Assembly (NCBI GenBank): GCA_964490725.1
Contig: CAZBDU010000001.1
Coordinates: forward strand, 1-64,000
Length of the DNA stretch: 64,000 nucleotides
Source: CAZBDU01 sp964490725
GTDB taxonomy: Bacteria > Spirochaetota > Spirochaetia > SZUA-6 > DRHE01
Direction: 5' to 3'
Shown here one piece after another: positions 1 through 8,613 of this stretch. A program made the translations under genes and the position numbers. The notes beneath the pieces are model-generated. The model did no database searches. It saw only the letters and a program-made list of their open reading frames with translations, and was not told the DNA's origin. Every line of letters starts with the position of its first letter. The stretch's first letter is position 1.

Positions 1-77
1 GGGCAACGCCGGGACCGGGGCGGCGTCGGGCAACGCCTGGAGCCGGCGGCGCGGGGCAGCACCCGGGCCCGGACGGC

Positions 78-1463
78 TCAGGGAGGAGCCGGGGCCAGGC
101 CCGCCTGCGCCTCCAGGCGGCCCAGGGCGGTTTCGTAGCGGTAGCCCGCCTGCAGGAGCCCCACGTCCGCCTTCAGGCGCTCCAGCTCCACCGCGCCAAG
201 CTCCGCGCGGGTGATGAGCTGCTGCTCGAAGGACTTCCGGGCCACGCGCTGCGCCTCCGCGGCGGCTTCCCGCTGCGCCCTGTGGGAAGCCACCTCGGCG
301 GCCCGGGCGCGGACCTCCTGGACCGAGCGGCGGATCTCCAGGAAGAGCCGGCTGCGCTCCAGCTCCAGGGCGGTCTGGGCGCTCCTGACGTCCTCCTCCG
401 CCCGGAGCACCTCCTGGCGGGAGCGGCCCGAGTCGAACAAAGTGCCCCTGGCGGCCAGGCTCAGAACCAGGTTCGAGGTCCAGCGCTCCTGCCAGCCGGC
501 CTGGCCGCCGGGGAGTCCCTGGCCGGTGAGGTCCAGCGCCAGGTTCAGAAACAGGTCCGGCCGCGGCGCGGCCCCGCCGCGCAGGCGAACCAGATCGGCG
601 CGCGCCTGCTCCAGCCGCAGCCGGGCCCGGTCCAGGGCGGGGGAGGAGCTCGCGGCGGAGCGCTTCAGCGCCTCCTCCTCCGGGCCGGGCTGCACCCCGC
701 GCCACCGGGAGCTCAGCTCCTCCGGGCGCGCCGGAGCGCCGGTGTAAAAGGCCAGCAGGTGGCAGGCGGTGGCCAGCGCCTCGCCGGCGGCGGCCGCCTG
801 GGTCCTCAAGGCCTCCGTGCGGGCCGCCGCCTCCAGGAGGACCTTGCGGTTCACCGCTCCCAGCTGGAAGGCCCGCCGCTGCTCCGCCTCCAGTGCCGAG
901 GCGGCCCCCACCATGCGCCGCAGGAGCGGCAGCGAGTCCCTGGAGAGCACGGCGGCGAAGTAGGCCGCATGCACCGCCTGCCACACCTCGCGGCGGCCCT
1001 GCTCCAGCTCAGCCCGGGAATCCTGAAGCTCCAGGGCGGCCAGCTCGGCGCCGCTTCTGATCTTCAGCCAGGTGAACAGGGGCTGGCGCAGCTCCAGCTT
1101 GAGCTCGAAGTAGAACGGCTCGGCATCCTCCACGAACACCAGGTCCTCCTCCGGGATGCTCACTGTCAGCGGTGGAAGCGGCGGCATGGGAATGGAGATG
1201 GTCCCCAACTCGCCGGCGGTCACGGTGATCCCCTCCGGCGGATTGGTCATGTAGCTCCCGGAGGCGCTGAAGGCCAGCTCCGGGCCCATGCGGGCCCGGG
1301 CGCCCTTCAGGGCCAGGGTGCCGGAGCGCACCGCGGAGCGCAACAGGCGCAGCTCTGCGGCCTCCCGGAGCGCCATGGCCGCGGCGCGGGCAAAGGACAG
1401 CTCCCCGCCGGGAAGCGGCCCGGCGGCCAGAGCCAGGAGGGAGGCCAGCACCAGGGCGCGCAT
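78..1463 (-). CDS. TolC-family outer-membrane efflux protein
   Basis: 461 aa with an N-terminal signal peptide (hydrophobic run ending near residue 20) and the long, charged helical repeats of outer-membrane efflux proteins, which trimerise into a channel-tunnel across the outer membrane. It is the last gene of a four-gene efflux operon. Its ATG overlaps the TGA of the RND pump by one base, so translation is probably coupled. Length matches the family. The assignment rests on the fold-like pattern plus context; the substrate cannot be told from sequence. Confidence 0.9.
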   Translation of the reverse strand: MRALVLASLLALAAGPLPGGELSFARAAAMALREAAELRLLRSAVRSGTLALKGARARMGPELAFSASGSYMTNPPEGITVTAGELGTISIPMPPLPPLTVSIPEEDLVFVEDAEPFYFELKLELRQPLFTWLKIRSGAELAALELQDSRAELEQGRREVWQAVHAAYFAAVLSRDSLPLLRRMVGAASALEAEQRRAFQLGAVNRKVLLEAAARTEALRTQAAAAGEALATACHLLAFYTGAPARPEELSSRWRGVQPGPEEEALKRSAASSSPALDRARLRLEQARADLVRLRGGAAPRPDLFLNLALDLTGQGLPGGQAGWQERWTSNLVLSLAARGTLFDSGRSRQEVLRAEEDVRSAQTALELERSRLFLEIRRSVQEVRARAAEVASHRAQREAAAEAQRVARKSFEQQLITRAELGAVELERLKADVGLLQAGYRYETALGRLEAQAGLAPAPP

Positions 1464-4400
1464 CAGGCCGTCCCCCGCCGCCGGCGCTCCACCAGCCAGT
1501 ACACCGTGGGGATGAGGATCAGAGTGACGAAGCTGGAGGTGAGAAGCCCTCCCACCACGGCCCGGCCCAGGGGGGCGCGTATCTCCGAGCCTGCTCCCAG
1601 ACCCAACGCCATGGGCAACAGCCCAAAGATCGTGGTGAGGCTGGTCATGAGGATCGGCTTCAGCCGGGTCTTCCCTCCCCGGACGATGGCCTCGCGCAGC
1701 CCCAGGCCGCGCCTGCGCAGGAGGTTCATGTAGTCCAGCAGCACGATGGCGTTGTTCACCACGATCCCCACCAGCAGCACCATGCCGATGAAGGCCATCA
1801 TGTTGAAGGTGGTGTTGGTGGCCAGCAGCAGCCCGGCCAGCCCGATCACCGCGAAGGGCACGGAAAACATCACGACCAACGGGTGCAGGAGACTCTCGAA
1901 CTGGGAGGCCAGGACCATGTACACCAGCGCCACCGCCAGCACCAGCACCAGCGCCAGGCTGCCGAAGGCCTCCCGCATCTGCTGGAAGGAACCGCTGATG
2001 CGCTGCCGCACTCCCGGCGGAGGGGGGCCCAGGCGGGCGGCCTGGCGGCGGAAGTCCTGCACCACCCGGTTCAGCGGCCGCCCCCCCGTCATGGCCGCGG
2101 TGACCTTCACCACCCGCGTCCGGTCCTGGCGCTGGATGGCGAGGGGGCCGCGGCCGGAGCCGATCCGGACCACCGACTCCAGCGGAACCACCGCCCCGGC
2201 AGGGGTGACGAAGAAGAGCTTCCGCAGCTGCGCCAGGCTGTTGCGGTCCTCCTCGCGCAGGAGCACCACCACGTCGTAGTCCCCCTCCTGCCCCCGGTAG
2301 CGGGACACAGTCGTGCCTTTGTAGGCGGTCCTCAGCGTGGAGGCGATCTCCAGGGGAGTGAGGCCCAGCGACGCGGCCTGGCGGCGCAGCACCCGCAGCT
2401 GCAGCTCCGGCTTTCCCACCTTGTAGGACACCTCCACGTCGCGCACGCCCGGGATGCGGCGCATCAGCCCGGCCAGGCGGCCAGCGTGCGCCGAGGCGCG
2501 CTCCAGGTCGTCTCCGCTCACCTCCACGGCAAGCGGCTCCCCCTCGCCCGTGGCCGTGGAGGCCAGGGCCGCCATTCCCTGCACCTCGAAGCGGAAGCGC
2601 GTGTCCAGAACGCGCCCGGGCAGGCGTTTGCCCAGCAGCTCCACGATCTGCCAGAGCGTGCGCTCCCGCCGGTCCTTGTCCGTCAGCCGCACCTCCAGAA
2701 TGGCCAGGTGGCTGCCGGTCTGGGCCAGGCCGGTCATGGTTCCGCCGCGGCCCACCGCGGAGGTCACCGAGAGCAGGTCAGCCCCGAGGAGCTCCTGGAT
2801 CACCGCTTCGGTCTGGATCACCTTGCCTTCGGTCCTGGCGAAGGAGGAGCCCACCCGCGTCTCCAGGGAGATGGCGAAGCGGCCCTCGTCGGTCTCGGGC
2901 AGAAACTCCATGCCCAGCACGAACACCACTCCCACGCTCAGGCCCAGCAGCATCAGCGCCACCAGGATCACCGTCACCGCGTGGTCCAGCGCCCAGCCGA
3001 TGGCCCGTTCGTACAGGCCGTCCAGGGCATACAGGCCCCGCTGGATCAGGCGGCTGGCCCGGTCCAGGGGCGCCACGCCGGTGTGCACCTCCAGGTCCGC
3101 CAGGCTGACCTCCAGCTCGCGGCTGATCTCTGACTCCCCGCCCTCCCCGGAGCCCTGCGGCGGCCTGCCCGGCGGGGGAGCCGCGACCTTGCGCATCTTC
3201 AGCAGCCGGGAGGACATCACCGGGATGAGGGTGAGAGCCATGGCCAGAGAGATGAGCAGGGCGAAGGCCACGGTCTGGGCGAGGTCGCGGAAGATCAGCC
3301 CGGCCAGATCGCGGACGAACACCAGGGGCAGGAAGACCGCCACGGTGGTGAGGGTGGAGGCGGTCACCGCCCGCCCCACTTCGGAGGTTCCCTGCTCGGC
3401 GGCTTCCCGGACGTCATGGCCGGCAAGCCCCTTGCGGTAGATCGACTCCAGGACGACGATGGCGTTGTCCACGAACATCCCCACCCCCAGGGTGATCCCC
3501 ATGAGGGAGACCACGTTCATGGTGATGCCCGCGAAGTTCATCAGGGAGAAGGTGGCGATCACCGACACCGGGATGGCCACGGCCACGATCAGGGTGGAGC
3601 GGATGTTGCGCAGGAACAGCAGCAGCACCACCACGGCCAGAAGCCCTCCCTGCCAGGCCGCGCCCGCCACCGAGCCGATGGAGTCCAGGATCTGGCGGCT
3701 CTGGTCGCTCAGGACCGTGACTTCGAGGGAGGGGGGAAGCTCGCGCTCCAGCCGCTTCAGCTCGGCCCGGACCCGCCGGTTGAGCTCCACGGTGTTGTAG
3801 CCGGGCTGCTTGCGCACCTGGAGCTGCACCCCGTCCCCGGAGGCGGTGCGAAAGTACTGCTCCCGGGGCAGGGCCCCCAGGGAGACCTCCGCCACGTCCC
3901 CCAGGTAGACCGGCACCCCCTCGCGGTAGCCCACCAGGACGTTGCGGAGGTCCTCCAGGGCGCCGAACTCCCCCAGGGCGCGCAGCAGCAGGTAGCGGTC
4001 CTGGAGGCCGATCGCTCCGGCGGGAAGGCTCACGTTCTGCCCCGTGAAGCTGCGCAGGACCTGGGTGATCGGAATGTCCAGCCTGGCGATGCCGTCCAGG
4101 TCGAGCTTGCAGGTCACCGCGGCGGTACGGCCGCCGAACAGGTCCACCGTAGCCACCCCTTCGATCTTCTCCAGCGCCGGGGCGATCTGCCTCTCGGCGA
4201 GGCGGCGCAGGTCCATGCCGGGGCTCGAGGAGGCCACGGCCACCACGATGCTGGGCAGGAACTCGGGGTTGTAGCGCACGATCACCGGCCGTTCGGCTCC
4301 ATCGGGCAGATCCTCCTCGATGGCGGTGATCTTCTCACGGATCTCCGAGACCACGGTCTCCATGTTGGTGCTCCAGGTGAAGTTGACGATCACCATGGAG

Positions 4401-4663
4401 ACCCCTTCGCTGGAGGTTGAGGAGATGCGCTCCACTCCGTTCAGGGTGGACACCGCCTCCTCGATGGGCTTGGAGATCTGCGCCTCCATTTCCTCCGGAC
4501 CCACCCCCGGGTAGGCGGTGTACACCACGGCCGTGGGAAAGGAGATATCCGGAAAGAGCTCCATCCCCAGCTGGGACAGGGAGATCAGCCCCAGGAGAAA
4601 GAGGGCCAGGAATACCATGACCGTGGTGACGGGGTGGCGCACGGAGAAAGCGGGAAGCCTCAT
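1463..4663 (-). CDS. RND efflux transporter permease (HAE1/AcrB-like)
   Basis: 1066-aa inner-membrane pump with the RND plan: TM1 at about residues 12-32, a large periplasmic loop, a TM2-6 block (about 335-490), a second periplasmic loop and TM8-12. The open frame extends further upstream, but the ATG at 4663 is chosen because it begins the conserved MRLPAFSVRHPV segment and overlaps the adaptor stop codon as ATGA. The TM4 proton-relay pair of AcrB (Asp-Asp) reads Asp399-Asn400 here, and the TM10 lysine region reads VVNNA, so coupling residues differ from AcrB. It probably exports drugs, lipids or other hydrophobic compounds. Confidence 0.93.
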   Translation of the reverse strand: MRLPAFSVRHPVTTVMVFLALFLLGLISLSQLGMELFPDISFPTAVVYTAYPGVGPEEMEAQISKPIEEAVSTLNGVERISSTSSEGVSMVIVNFTWSTNMETVVSEIREKITAIEEDLPDGAERPVIVRYNPEFLPSIVVAVASSSPGMDLRRLAERQIAPALEKIEGVATVDLFGGRTAAVTCKLDLDGIARLDIPITQVLRSFTGQNVSLPAGAIGLQDRYLLLRALGEFGALEDLRNVLVGYREGVPVYLGDVAEVSLGALPREQYFRTASGDGVQLQVRKQPGYNTVELNRRVRAELKRLERELPPSLEVTVLSDQSRQILDSIGSVAGAAWQGGLLAVVVLLLFLRNIRSTLIVAVAIPVSVIATFSLMNFAGITMNVVSLMGITLGVGMFVDNAIVVLESIYRKGLAGHDVREAAEQGTSEVGRAVTASTLTTVAVFLPLVFVRDLAGLIFRDLAQTVAFALLISLAMALTLIPVMSSRLLKMRKVAAPPPGRPPQGSGEGGESEISRELEVSLADLEVHTGVAPLDRASRLIQRGLYALDGLYERAIGWALDHAVTVILVALMLLGLSVGVVFVLGMEFLPETDEGRFAISLETRVGSSFARTEGKVIQTEAVIQELLGADLLSVTSAVGRGGTMTGLAQTGSHLAILEVRLTDKDRRERTLWQIVELLGKRLPGRVLDTRFRFEVQGMAALASTATGEGEPLAVEVSGDDLERASAHAGRLAGLMRRIPGVRDVEVSYKVGKPELQLRVLRRQAASLGLTPLEIASTLRTAYKGTTVSRYRGQEGDYDVVVLLREEDRNSLAQLRKLFFVTPAGAVVPLESVVRIGSGRGPLAIQRQDRTRVVKVTAAMTGGRPLNRVVQDFRRQAARLGPPPPGVRQRISGSFQQMREAFGSLALVLVLAVALVYMVLASQFESLLHPLVVMFSVPFAVIGLAGLLLATNTTFNMMAFIGMVLLVGIVVNNAIVLLDYMNLLRRRGLGLREAIVRGGKTRLKPILMTSLTTIFGLLPMALGLGAGSEIRAPLGRAVVGGLLTSSFVTLILIPTVYWLVERRRRGTA

Positions 4664-5925
4664 TGCGGCCCCACCACCCGAAGGGCCTGTCCGTCCTCCA
4701 GGAAGGCGTTGCCTTCCACCACGATCCAGTCCGACTCCGAGAGGCCAGAGAGGATCTGCACCTCCTCCCCGGACTCGATCCCCAGGGTCACCTCCCGGGC
4801 CTCGGCGGCCGGCGGGGAGCCGCCGCCCACCACGAACACCACCTGCCGGTCCCCGCGCTCCACTACGGCCGACAGCGGCACCAGCAAGGCCGCCTCTGTG
4901 CGCTCCACCACCAGCTCCACGTCGCAGTACATTCCCGGCCGCAGGAGACGCGAGGCGTTGTCCAGCTGCACCTCCACGGTGAAGGTGCGGCTGGCCGCCT
5001 CGATGGTGGGCGCCACCGCCGTCACCACACCTGCAAAGGGCTTCCTCTCGGGGTAGGCCAGCGGCCGGACCAGGGCGGCGATCTCCCCGCGGCGGCGCAG
5101 GAACTCCCCGTAGTGGAGCTCCGGCACCGCGACCCTGGCCACGATGGGGTCGTCCTGGACCATCACCACCAGCGGCGTTCCGGCGGCCACGGTGTTGCCC
5201 TCCTCCTGGAGCACCCGCGCCACGATCCCCGCCACCGGGGACAGCACCCGGGCGTAGCTCAGCTGCAGCGCCGCCAGGTCGTAGGCGGCCCGCCGCGCCT
5301 GGGCCTGGGAGCGGGCCATCTCCTGCTCTTCGGGGCTTCCCCCCTCCTCCAGCATGGCCAGGGTGCGGCGGCCATTCTCCAGCCCCGTCCGGGCGGCCCG
5401 CCATGCGGTCTCGGCCTGCTCGTAGGCCGCCCTGGCCATGGCGCCGGCCTCGTAGAGCTTGCGGGACCGCTGGAACGCCTGGTCGGCCACGGCGAAGTCT
5501 TCTTGAGCCTTCTGAACCAGGGACCGGGCGTTCTCCAGCTCCTCGGGGCGCACCCCCTGACGGGCGTGCTGGTACTGGGCGCGGGCCGCCTGCCAGGCCG
5601 CCTGCGCCTGCTCGGCCTCCAGGCGCAGGGCATCGTCCTCGATCTGCGCCAGCAGATCGCCCTGGAAGATCAGCTGCCCCTCGCGCACCGGGACTTCCTC
5701 GATGCGGCCGGCTACCTTCGAGGGCACGGTGATCGTGGCCGCCGGGCTGAGCGTGCCGGAGTAGCGGAGCGTCCGCGCCACCGGGCCCCGGCGGGCCCTG
5801 CCCTGCATCACCGCCACCGCCGGCGGGCGCTCCTCCGCGGCCGCGGGACGCAGGCGGGGTAGCAGGAGGACCGCCAGCACCGCCGCGGCGGCCACGGCGG
5901 CGGCAGGCAGGAGCCAGCGTCTCAC
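4660..5925 (-). CDS. periplasmic adaptor (membrane fusion protein) of RND efflux pump
   Basis: 421 aa: one N-terminal membrane anchor (residues 5-22), a biotinyl-lipoyl-like half motif (GRIEEVPVREGQLIFQGDLL), a long helical hairpin (about 80-190), the second lipoyl half and beta-barrel domains. It bridges the RND pump to TolC. The GTG start overlaps the tetR stop as GTGA and is preceded by GGAGGGG; its own stop overlaps the pump start as ATGA. All four genes are therefore read as one coupled operon under TetR control. Confidence 0.92.
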   Translation of the reverse strand: MRRWLLPAAAVAAAAVLAVLLLPRLRPAAAEERPPAVAVMQGRARRGPVARTLRYSGTLSPAATITVPSKVAGRIEEVPVREGQLIFQGDLLAQIEDDALRLEAEQAQAAWQAARAQYQHARQGVRPEELENARSLVQKAQEDFAVADQAFQRSRKLYEAGAMARAAYEQAETAWRAARTGLENGRRTLAMLEEGGSPEEQEMARSQAQARRAAYDLAALQLSYARVLSPVAGIVARVLQEEGNTVAAGTPLVVMVQDDPIVARVAVPELHYGEFLRRRGEIAALVRPLAYPERKPFAGVVTAVAPTIEAASRTFTVEVQLDNASRLLRPGMYCDVELVVERTEAALLVPLSAVVERGDRQVVFVVGGGSPPAAEAREVTLGIESGEEVQILSGLSESDWIVVEGNAFLEDGQALRVVGPQ

Positions 5926-6512
5926 GGCTGCCCCTCCGGATCCAGGCGCTCCTGCACGATCCGCAGCACCTCCGCCTTCAGGGTGGCCACCTCCTCCTCC
6001 AGCGCCTCGTCATGAGCCAGCGCCACCGCGGTGAGGATTCCGTACACGATGATCTTCAGCCGCCGGCGCAGCGGCGGGAGCGGCAGCTCCAGGCGCAGCT
6101 GACCTCGTCGCCGGGCCTCGTCGATCAGCCCTTCCAGCAGCTCCAGGAGACGCTCCAGGTTCTCCTGCAGGAGCCGGCGCTGCCGTGCCTCGAAGAGCAT
6201 CCCCCGCAGCAGCGGCAGGGCGTCGGTGAGGGAGGCGAAACAGGTGTCCAGGACAGTGCGGAAACGCTCCCGGAACAGCCGCGGCTGGCTCACGATGGCC
6301 TGCAGCTCCGCCAGAAAGCGCCGCCAACCTTCCTCCAGGGCCGCCCGGAACAGGTCCTCCTTGCTGGAGAAGTAGTTGTACACGGACCCAGGGGCAATGC
6401 CCGCCCGGCGGGCCAGGGCCTTGATGGTCGTACCCTTGAAGCCGTTGCCGCCGAAGGTTTCGATGGCCGTCTGCAGAATGCTCTGCCGTCTGTCCGCCGC
6501 AGCCCTGGACAC
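5922..6512 (-). CDS. TetR/AcrR-family transcriptional repressor
   Basis: 196-aa regulator with an N-terminal TetR helix-turn-helix (SILQTAIETF...FKGTTIKALARRAGIAPGSVYNYFSSKEDLF, residues about 10-55) and a helical ligand domain. The frame stays open to 6635, but that region overlaps the operator and lies before the predicted transcription start. The GTG at 6512 has GGGAGGAG seven bases upstream and starts immediately before the conserved fold. It is first in the efflux operon and presumably represses itself and the pump by binding the palindrome at 6614-6631; the inducer is unknown. Confidence 0.92.
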   Translation of the reverse strand: MSRAAADRRQSILQTAIETFGGNGFKGTTIKALARRAGIAPGSVYNYFSSKEDLFRAALEEGWRRFLAELQAIVSQPRLFRERFRTVLDTCFASLTDALPLLRGMLFEARQRRLLQENLERLLELLEGLIDEARRRGQLRLELPLPPLRRRLKIIVYGILTAVALAHDEALEEEVATLKAEVLRIVQERLDPEGQP

Positions 6513-6613
6513 CGCCGCACTCCTCCCGCCGGCCCGCTGCCTGCCGGGCCCGGTCCCGGCAGGGACCGCCCGGCGGGCAGGGCGGGCCGGCGTGACCGAT
6601 CTGACCCGGCATC

Positions 6614-6631
6614 TGAATGAACGTTCATTCA
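6614..6631. promoter_or_regulatory. TetR operator palindrome
   Basis: Perfect 18-bp palindrome TGAATGAACGTTCATTCA, a spacing and sequence typical of AcrR/TetR operators (two half-sites facing a central C/G step). It begins at the downstream edge of the -10 box of the tetR operon and covers the predicted start of transcription, so bound repressor would block initiation. Confidence 0.85.
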
Positions 6632-6659
6632 TCATACTGCGTCACCAGGCGCCCATCAA
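6631..6659 (-). promoter_or_regulatory. promoter of tetR-efflux operon
   Basis: On the minus strand TTGATG (6659-6654), a 17-base spacer and TATGAT (6636-6631). The start of transcription should fall near 6625, inside the operator, leaving a leader of about 110 bases before the GTG of tetR. Confidence 0.75.
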
Positions 6660-6791
6660 GCCTCCCTTTCGGGCCGGCTCGGGCCACCGCAACAGCCGGC
6701 CGGCCCCCGAGCCGCGCCCACCGCCGGCCTGCCCTGCCCGCCGCGGGCCCGTCTCCTGGAAAGAGCCCGCTCTTCGTGGTAAGTATGATCC

Positions 6792-8555
6792 ATGCGGACT
6801 CGCCTGGTAGACTATCGAACGGTGGCCGTGGAGAAAGGAGGCCTGGCCGTCCTGGTGCGCTACGGGCTGTACCAGAACGGCCAGGAGCGCGACCCGGAGA
6901 GCACCAACTGCGGCGACGGGTATGCGGTGGCCTACTTCCTGACCGCCACCATTCGCGACGCCTTCCTGGAGACCTCCGAGGGCTTCACCATCGAGCGTAC
7001 CTGGCAGGTGCTCCCGGAAGGGGAGATCGCCCTCAGCTTCTGCCTGGAGCTGCCGGGGTGGGCCGGAGTGCGCTACCTCTGCCCCGGGGAGGCCCAGGGG
7101 GTGTCCCTGTCCAGGGAAGGGCTGCTGGTGGACGGAAGCCTGACCGCCTACCCGTCCGCGATCTATCTCCTCGGCGAGCCAGACTCCCTCCTGGTCTTCC
7201 CGCATCCCTGGGACGAGGAGGGAGCCGGGTCCAGCCTGGAGCTCGCCCTGACGGAGAGGGCCGACGAGCCCTGCATTCGGGTGGTGAACCGCCTGCCCGC
7301 CGATCCGCTTCTTCCTTCACCCGGCCGGGGGCGCGTTCAGCGCTCGACTGCTCTCCACAGCCCCGGGGGGTTCACCGCCACCCGCTGCCTTCACCTGGCC
7401 GTCAGTCCCCGCCGGGAAGCGCTGCAGAAGGGCCTGGAAGCGGTGCTCGGCCGCCTTCGGGGCTGCCTCCATCGTCCTCCCGCTCTGCAGCGCGCAACCG
7501 CGCGGCGCTGGCTGGCCGCCGAGCTCAGGAGCTGCCTGGACAGCCACCTGGTGGATGCGGGGAGCATCTGCGGCCTGAGGCTCACCCCGGACTCCTCACT
7601 GCTGTCCGCCTCGGCGGGAAGCGGCATGGCCGCCCTGCTCCTGGACAGCTGTCCCGGCGACTCGGAGCTGAGCGAGCTCGGCCTGAGGCTGGCGGACTTC
7701 GCGCTCCGGGGCCAGCATCCCGGCGGGGGCTTCTACGAGCACTTCGACACCGCAAAGTCCCAGTGGCGCACCGACACTACACCCCTGTACATGGCCGACT
7801 GCGCTGCCACCGCCGAGCGGCTGCTGAGGCTGGCCGCCGGCCTGGAGGAGCGAGGAATCCCGGGCGGGAAGTACCTGCTGGCTGCCCGCCGTTTCCTGGA
7901 CGGCCTGCTGGGCTCGGGGCACGGGCCGGACTCGTGGGGCGCCTGCTTTTCGGCGGACGGGCTGGCACCACTGGAGGCCGGGACCGGGGCCCTGGCGGCG
8001 GTGCCCCCCCTGGGACGGCTGGCCAGGCTTACCGGCCGGGATCGCTACCGCAAGGCCCTTGCGGCGCTGGCGGGGGCGCACTTTCCGCCGAAACCCGAAG
8101 CGGAGCCGGAGGACCGGGAGTCGGGGCTCGCCGAGGACCTGCTGGCAGCCCGGGCGGTGAAGGTCCTGGGTGAGGAGAAGATTCCCGTCAGGGAAGCCGG
8201 GGTCTACTGGGAGCGGCTGCTGCGCTGGATGTTCTTCAACCCGCAGCCCGGGGAGGCGGGGTTCAACCGCTCGGGCGGCCTGCTGGCCGGGCCCTCCTCC
8301 AGAAAGCTGCTCTTCCGGGGGTTCCGTACGGCCCATCTTCTCTGGACACTGGGCCGGGTTCTGTGGAAAGACGGGCTCCCCGAGGTCACCCGCACCCTGG
8401 CGCTGCAGCTGCTGGCGTTCACCTTGCAGAAGGCCCCGGGAACGGCCGCCTACAGCCTGGAGGACTCCTCCTGCGAGCCTGTGGACTCGCGCGTGCTGGT
8501 GGAGGAGATGGAGAGTCTGGGGGCGCTGTTGGCGGAGGCGCCCGAGCTGCTGTAG
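6792..8555 (+). CDS. hypothetical protein, possibly helical-barrel (glycosidase-like) architecture
   Basis: 587-aa soluble protein, no signal peptide. The N-terminal ~200 residues look beta-rich; the rest is helical repeats with conserved-looking aromatic/acidic stretches (GGGFYEHFDTAKSQWRTDTT, MADCAATAERLLRLA). This layout recalls six-hairpin (alpha/alpha) glycosidase-like proteins, but I do not recognise the family and assign no activity. A TATGAT box lies at 6784-6789, only two bases before the ATG, so transcription may start inside the coding region from a different start codon; the start is uncertain. It converges on nadE. Confidence 0.75.
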   Translation: MRTRLVDYRTVAVEKGGLAVLVRYGLYQNGQERDPESTNCGDGYAVAYFLTATIRDAFLETSEGFTIERTWQVLPEGEIALSFCLELPGWAGVRYLCPGEAQGVSLSREGLLVDGSLTAYPSAIYLLGEPDSLLVFPHPWDEEGAGSSLELALTERADEPCIRVVNRLPADPLLPSPGRGRVQRSTALHSPGGFTATRCLHLAVSPRREALQKGLEAVLGRLRGCLHRPPALQRATARRWLAAELRSCLDSHLVDAGSICGLRLTPDSSLLSASAGSGMAALLLDSCPGDSELSELGLRLADFALRGQHPGGGFYEHFDTAKSQWRTDTTPLYMADCAATAERLLRLAAGLEERGIPGGKYLLAARRFLDGLLGSGHGPDSWGACFSADGLAPLEAGTGALAAVPPLGRLARLTGRDRYRKALAALAGAHFPPKPEAEPEDRESGLAEDLLAARAVKVLGEEKIPVREAGVYWERLLRWMFFNPQPGEAGFNRSGGLLAGPSSRKLLFRGFRTAHLLWTLGRVLWKDGLPEVTRTLALQLLAFTLQKAPGTAAYSLEDSSCEPVDSRVLVEEMESLGALLAEAPELL

Positions 8556-8561
8556 GTGCCA

Positions 8562-8610
8562 GGCAACCCTGCCGGCGGTTGCCCGGGCCGCCCGCCTCCC
8601 GGGGGCGGCC
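8562..8610. terminator. two GC-rich hairpins between convergent genes
   Basis: Stem GGCAACC (8562-8568)/GGTTGCC (8577-8583), then GCCGCCC (8587-8593)/GGGCGGC (8603-8609). They sit in the short gap between the convergent 6.8-kb gene and nadE. There is no T-tract, so this is a possible bidirectional terminator rather than a classical intrinsic one. Confidence 0.45.
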
Positions 8611-8613
8611 GGT

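Noticed and set aside
5922..6635. Longer tetR start (ATG at 6635)
   Set aside because: It lies upstream of the predicted transcription start and through the operator; the GTG at 6512 has a strong RBS and begins at the conserved fold.
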